Assembly: GCA_026770025.1 (NCBI GenBank)
Contig: JAMXDE010000003.1
Coordinates: 1,054,001-1,118,000, forward strand
Source of the DNA: Craspedostauros australis
Lineage: Eukaryota; Bacillariophyta; Bacillariophyceae; Mastogloiales; Achnanthaceae
Reading direction: 5' to 3'
Length of the DNA: 64,000 nucleotides
The position numbers and the translations under genes were made by a program. The first letter of the stretch is position 1, and the number at the start of each line of letters is the position of its first letter. A model generated the notes under the pieces. The model made no database searches, was not told the origin of the DNA, and saw only the letters and a list, made by a program, of their open reading frames with translations. Below are positions 62,201 to 64,000 of the stretch, one piece after another.

Positions 62201-64000
62201 CCGACGATGTTGTACGTCCGATGCGGGTAGATATAGTCAATCTTCCAGACCCGGTCCTTGTTCCCGATAACGCAGCATTGTGCGCCTCCGTCACATACCG
62301 CGTATGTCTGCGGAGAGAAGGTCGCCAGGTTGATCAGCTGTTCGGGCACTGATTGGCGTTGTTTGGATTCTGGTGGGTCGATGGGGCTTGTGGTGTCAGA
62401 TGAATCACTCATCGTGATCATCTTCACGAGTCGGTCGTTGCCGTTCTCCTCGTGTCCTCCATAATCGACTAGGAACTTGGCAAGCTCCGAAGCGTCAATC
62501 GAGGATAGGTCCGATCCATTCCCGTCCTGGGAATCAGATCCCTCGGTGGACCCTGCGGTGTACCTGGCCAGGTTCGCGTGGGTGACACCTCCATACTGCT
62601 TGTGTGGCTTGGTTTCCTCCCCTTTCTCTGGGGGCTTCACGCTGGCAGGTGGTTGGGGTTCTTCCTGCTCCTTTTTGCCCTCGACGCGGGTGAATCCGGA
62701 TCCGTTCCGGTCGTTATTGCGGCGGGCCCAGCGGAGGGAACTGCGGAGTTTCATGATCACTCGACGGACCTTCTCGGGTAGTCCATCGAATACTTCTTGT
62801 GAGATGAAGGTGGGATCCTCCTGTAGTTTCTTCGAAATGGCATTGATGACCATCTCAGTGTTGGATTCACCTTGATCTTGGTTGGTTTCGGCGGTTGCCT
62901 TGAAGATCCTGCGTTTGCCGGACCTTGATCCCCGCTGGTTGTTGGCTACCGCATTGTCCCTGGCGGACTCGGAGATGAGGTACATGCAGGTGGCTCCCAT
63001 CGACTGCATGTCCGGGCTTCGCTCGATGCTCCGGACCATGGTGCGAACGTTGATGTCGTCGCAACCGATGAGGTGGTTAAGGAGCGTGCGGCGTTGTTGC
63101 GCGTCGGAGACTTGTTGATCCAGATTGGTCGCCAGGAAATTCACGTTCGCGAATATATCCTGGATTTCCTTCACGTAGGATCCCAGGTCCTGTCTGCTGG
63201 GGTTGAAGTCATGTACCCTCTTCATCAGAGAGTCGACCTCCATTCCTCGGATCCAGTCGTTATCGTAGGTATTGAGGAGTTCATTCCAGAATAGGATACC
63301 GTCCTCGGTGAGGAGTCCTCTGGTGGCGAGTCCATGTGCTGGGCCGCCGGCGAAGACGGAGTATAGTCCCGCGAATAGGGTCCTGACGTCGCTCGCGACC
63401 TGTTCTGGCGAGGTGGTTGTTGGCACTCCTGTCACCGGGTCGATGTGGTCCTTGATCGCGTGGATTCCATGGGAATGGTATCGGTGCCGGAACTGGTCGT
63501 TGATCAGGTACGCCATGTCGTTTCCAAGGAGGTGGGCATGGATTTGGTGTTTCACCACTTGGAAGGATGCCGCATCACTCGTGAATTTGACGGAGTCCGG
63601 GATGGGGCGTCGCTTCGTTAGCTTGGCCTGGGCGACTGGAGGTTCGCTGCGGGTGGATCCTCGATGTGGTGTATACCCGGGTTCGTGTTGCCCGTGTGGG
63701 GTGTTCGGGCCCATGTTGCGAGGGTCATGTCTTCCGAAACCTCTGTTGGGATCGGTTGGGCGGTACTCATACGCGGGTGGTCGTGGTGGATACCCGGGGT
63801 GAGGGGGTCCGACAGGGGTGAAGGCTCCTTGCGGCATTGGAAAAACTCCGGCTCCATGGGGAAAATGGCCCATGGGGATAGGGATTCCAATGGGCGGGAA
63901 TCCTCCTGGGTGGGTTCCGTGGTACATCGGGAGCGGTGGGCCATGAGGGAATTGGTTTCCCATGTTAGGGGGATGCCCGTACGGGTTGCCGCCGTGGTGT
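56233..64000 (-). CDS. Element C gag-pol polyprotein (5' partial)
   Basis: The frame is open to the window edge; the ATG at 63963 is internal. Residue numbers are from 63963. Order: a Pro/Gly/His-rich block; a UBN2-type gag core (~90-400); an aspartic protease-like YAVCDGGAQCCVIG near 555; integrase with D in IVATDTIF (~1063), D in HSDNAKEQ (~1121) and E in NPAEHNAILYMK (~1154); reverse transcriptase from VKFDLRRKARLVANG to YVDDVLVF (~1841); RNase H with CYVDADHG (~2048), GSELVAAR and GDNKAVVL. A C-terminal extension then contains a beta-rich segment (SRVLYPAGKKGPFQGIVVGY). Protease DGG in place of DSG and the NPAEHN context of the integrase Glu set it apart from element D. It ends at TAG 56233-56235. 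Confidence 0.9.
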   Translation of the reverse strand, partial: HHGGNPYGHPPNMGNQFPHGPPLPMYHGTHPGGFPPIGIPIPMGHFPHGAGVFPMPQGAFTPVGPPHPGYPPRPPAYEYRPTDPNRGFGRHDPRNMGPNTPHGQHEPGYTPHRGSTRSEPPVAQAKLTKRRPIPDSVKFTSDAASFQVVKHQIHAHLLGNDMAYLINDQFRHRYHSHGIHAIKDHIDPVTGVPTTTSPEQVASDVRTLFAGLYSVFAGGPAHGLATRGLLTEDGILFWNELLNTYDNDWIRGMEVDSLMKRVHDFNPSRQDLGSYVKEIQDIFANVNFLATNLDQQVSDAQQRRTLLNHLIGCDDINVRTMVRSIERSPDMQSMGATCMYLISESARDNAVANNQRGSRSGKRRIFKATAETNQDQGESNTEMVINAISKKLQEDPTFISQEVFDGLPEKVRRVIMKLRSSLRWARRNNDRNGSGFTRVEGKKEQEEPQPPASVKPPEKGEETKPHKQYGGVTHANLARYTAGSTEGSDSQDGNGSDLSSIDASELAKFLVDYGGHEENGNDRLVKMITMSDSSDTTSPIDPPESKQRQSVPEQLINLATFSPQTYAVCDGGAQCCVIGNKDRVWKIDYIYPHRTYNIVGAVASTMRKNNLAVVDASIKARTREGNEVILRIYEAALNVDSRVTLLSDHQIRASGAVLDTVSSEHRASFATPGTGRQCLMPNEDTTINLEMRDALMTFDVFPIMEDDEDLPTYDITPKQGWNPSDHQGGHVCNVPMGCYLTRDPIGGDKVVDWNDQPDAPRDAGAMDPSAHNASKDPTEPRTRQAIDGIPDDPMERRESMDPNAHHSDEHATGDSNRVHEEYPKVDAFLDTLSLGELIGMSHAIDTVTFAKSATDTAISIQGTLFDMVDNLSAGDIDHLYRELGIDREANAVGTDQMGYVEPANVLSTKVSDPDDEADSVISSLHSVGSEPAFQRNRETFRIPNEIGVTKATRADTLRGDPRSAPEYHGHTKCENPVGIDDPGKDNPMDTMDRHPAEAMTEYSHQGFPFRAKWKSIDLHKIRPYLGYLPTHVIKQTLARTTQLMRAVITYPMRRHKKSRFEWMRRQRIREIVATDTIFSNVKSFGDGYSMAQIFYGTSSHMINAYGLKKKEEVFVAFQDFIRTEGAPWAFHSDNAKEQTGEKVLKLLRDLHIKSRLTEPHNQQQNPAEHNAILYMKRCVTTLIDRTGAPPKAWFHAFRYMCYVHNHTSDPSLRYAIPYTVRHGETVDISALLTFQFYEKILYHDPNATFPNSKEKSGYWLGVAESHGDFLTYHVLDDESRRVLVRSVVRPFRKGINNNRRVTFDQDMDPETNNPSTRTPLELSGTPQGWKTKIPPKRGYAATAKTTHPRAWENKTNKPTRPTGIPNPGEARNTGPVTRSQTLTKRTAKAHTTRATEKDNPRTSPDAPDRGGSDPGSSYLPCSSGPPSYQHMDDGPEERGGNKRTKQNKRSVLSTGTRKGIPWKNIVHGTIRSIIQTIAADPVTTGVNTAPPQRVPTLTNHPGNPRQNPPGCNTNIPWDTTSISFACNLTATEVNQLAYLAQCDQYTERDNFILDGRNLNWKAKGITRHHHETREDGTTEAILEMLWMNGMRSWCRMGDLRAQQPDIIIEYTEQNHLQDQKGFEWVELHRARNQHMRSMLATKLANHRPGNKYKFGTLVPNSLKHAMAIDRLNGDGLWSEAINKELDQIKRLGTFRQPRPNEALDGYTKIPYHIVYDVKFDLRRKARLVANGNKTSPPTEDVYSGVVASDTIRIAFAIAAANGLRAYAGDVGNAFLYADTLEKCYIRAGPEFGNLEGKPLIIQKGLYGLRTSSARFHEHFADTLRTMGFLPSKADNDIYTREADDHYEMITTYVDDVLVFSKDPIPIIDDLKKRYTMKQCGDPEYYLGGNIVDLPKNWKDRGVNIGLSAQTYIGNVIKRVEQLVGKTIPKASTPMVEACHPESDTSDFTSAEDARTYRSILGCLNWVVTLGRLDIQYATTTMARFAMAPREGHLLTIQRIIGYLKGRERGAILCDPNPVDHTNIDTTLSSHWREFYPTASEVTPVSIPTPKGKPVQITCYVDADHGHDQVTRKSMTGVVLLINNTIVKTICKRQNTVETSTYGSELVAARIATEAVTGLRYMLRDLGVPIDGPAIMLGDNKAVVLNTTVPSSTLKKKHCSLAFHQIRECIAAGIIVFAHIASVDNIADILTKPLSKTPFHHITSRTIFRNSIHESGYHNETISQAITKSRTTRADDDPDIMATETQEPSPPKKEHTMSVNMARYQQTSMKYSPTSKTLRLTRTQREPNPLETAQRKSPRTIKRTKSTPASPNRQQTRNSSVVYDMTDNRTTNQNHEPAGAPTDKFLIRRGDTPPSALTDEFSTFSSINPSCGSDVLYYPRDMLETGPIMPRNQSHVATSTKFRKPPPGVTMPAIKEGNCETSFHTGLAPRAFVTPEHETYRCDMLIADLQEDLTRNATAPAIAFRDMNMLSPQKRNRHNQDPGHNLSPFQTRIRKMTFPKYTPFYEGIHCPVPGSRVLYPAGKKGPFQGIVVGYSGRRVRIFCTKGNDNTPAGRVSHVEKQSIYPLTLSEYLDNNLQTTEVLSIAIADG

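Larger units (their letters stand above)
54134..64000 (-). mobile_element. Copia-type LTR retrotransposon C, autonomous type (5' end outside window)
   Basis: The 3' LTR is 54134-54661 and the polypurine tract 54662-54675. The polyprotein runs to the window end. It is inserted in antisense orientation into STAND copy 3; the base pattern next to the LTR (CAGCC, 54129-54133) is the candidate target duplication, whose partner is off-window. It is related to A/B throughout, with protease, integrase, reverse transcriptase and RNase H present. Confidence 0.92.

Overview
The window looks like nuclear DNA of a diatom or a close stramenopile relative. Three things point there. One protein has a signal peptide ending in an A|F junction, as used for import into red-derived secondary plastids. 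The Ty1/copia elements have the look of diatom CoDi-type families. The host genes are large and intron-poor (one clear 203-bp GT-AG intron). The species cannot be named from sequence alone.

Layout. 1-9824 holds LTR retrotransposon sequence on the + strand: the 3' part of one copy (A) and a complete second copy (B), sharing an LTR in tandem. B is a non-autonomous derivative with a single 2075-codon ORF that has lost protease, integrase and reverse transcriptase. 9971-14026 (-) is a large STAND/AAA_16 NTPase gene with a TPR-like C-terminal half. 16.4-23 kb carries three small genes of one lineage-type family (a [K/R]xVxF-like motif, then a WY/WC motif, then RGLE). 24647-32520 (-) is a nearly full-length Ty1/copia element (D) with 799-bp LTRs and a 6-bp target duplication; a diverged solo LTR of the same family lies at 33235-34033. 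36-43 kb holds a fourth RGLE-family gene, a conserved plastid-targeted protein of unknown function and a globin-like protein. 44760-48812 (+) is a second STAND NTPase, an inverted close paralogue of the first. 50462-54133 (+) is a third, more distant STAND gene that is broken by an in-frame stop and by the insertion of element C. 54134-64000 (-) is element C, an autonomous-type relative of A/B, running off the window end.

How the parts relate. Element C carries the enzyme domains that A/B lack. Both share LTR ends, R/U5-like LTR sequence, the polypurine tract and much of the polyprotein, so A/B may be mobilised in trans by C-like elements. The two intact STAND genes are near-identical in the nucleotide-binding core and at the extreme C-terminus but diverge sharply in the intervening TPR-like region. 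That is the pattern expected of a conserved switch with a diversifying sensor. The RGLE-family cluster and the STAND cluster are the least explained host content here. No tRNA, rRNA or CRISPR array was found. All similarity and percentage statements are by-eye readings, not database results.
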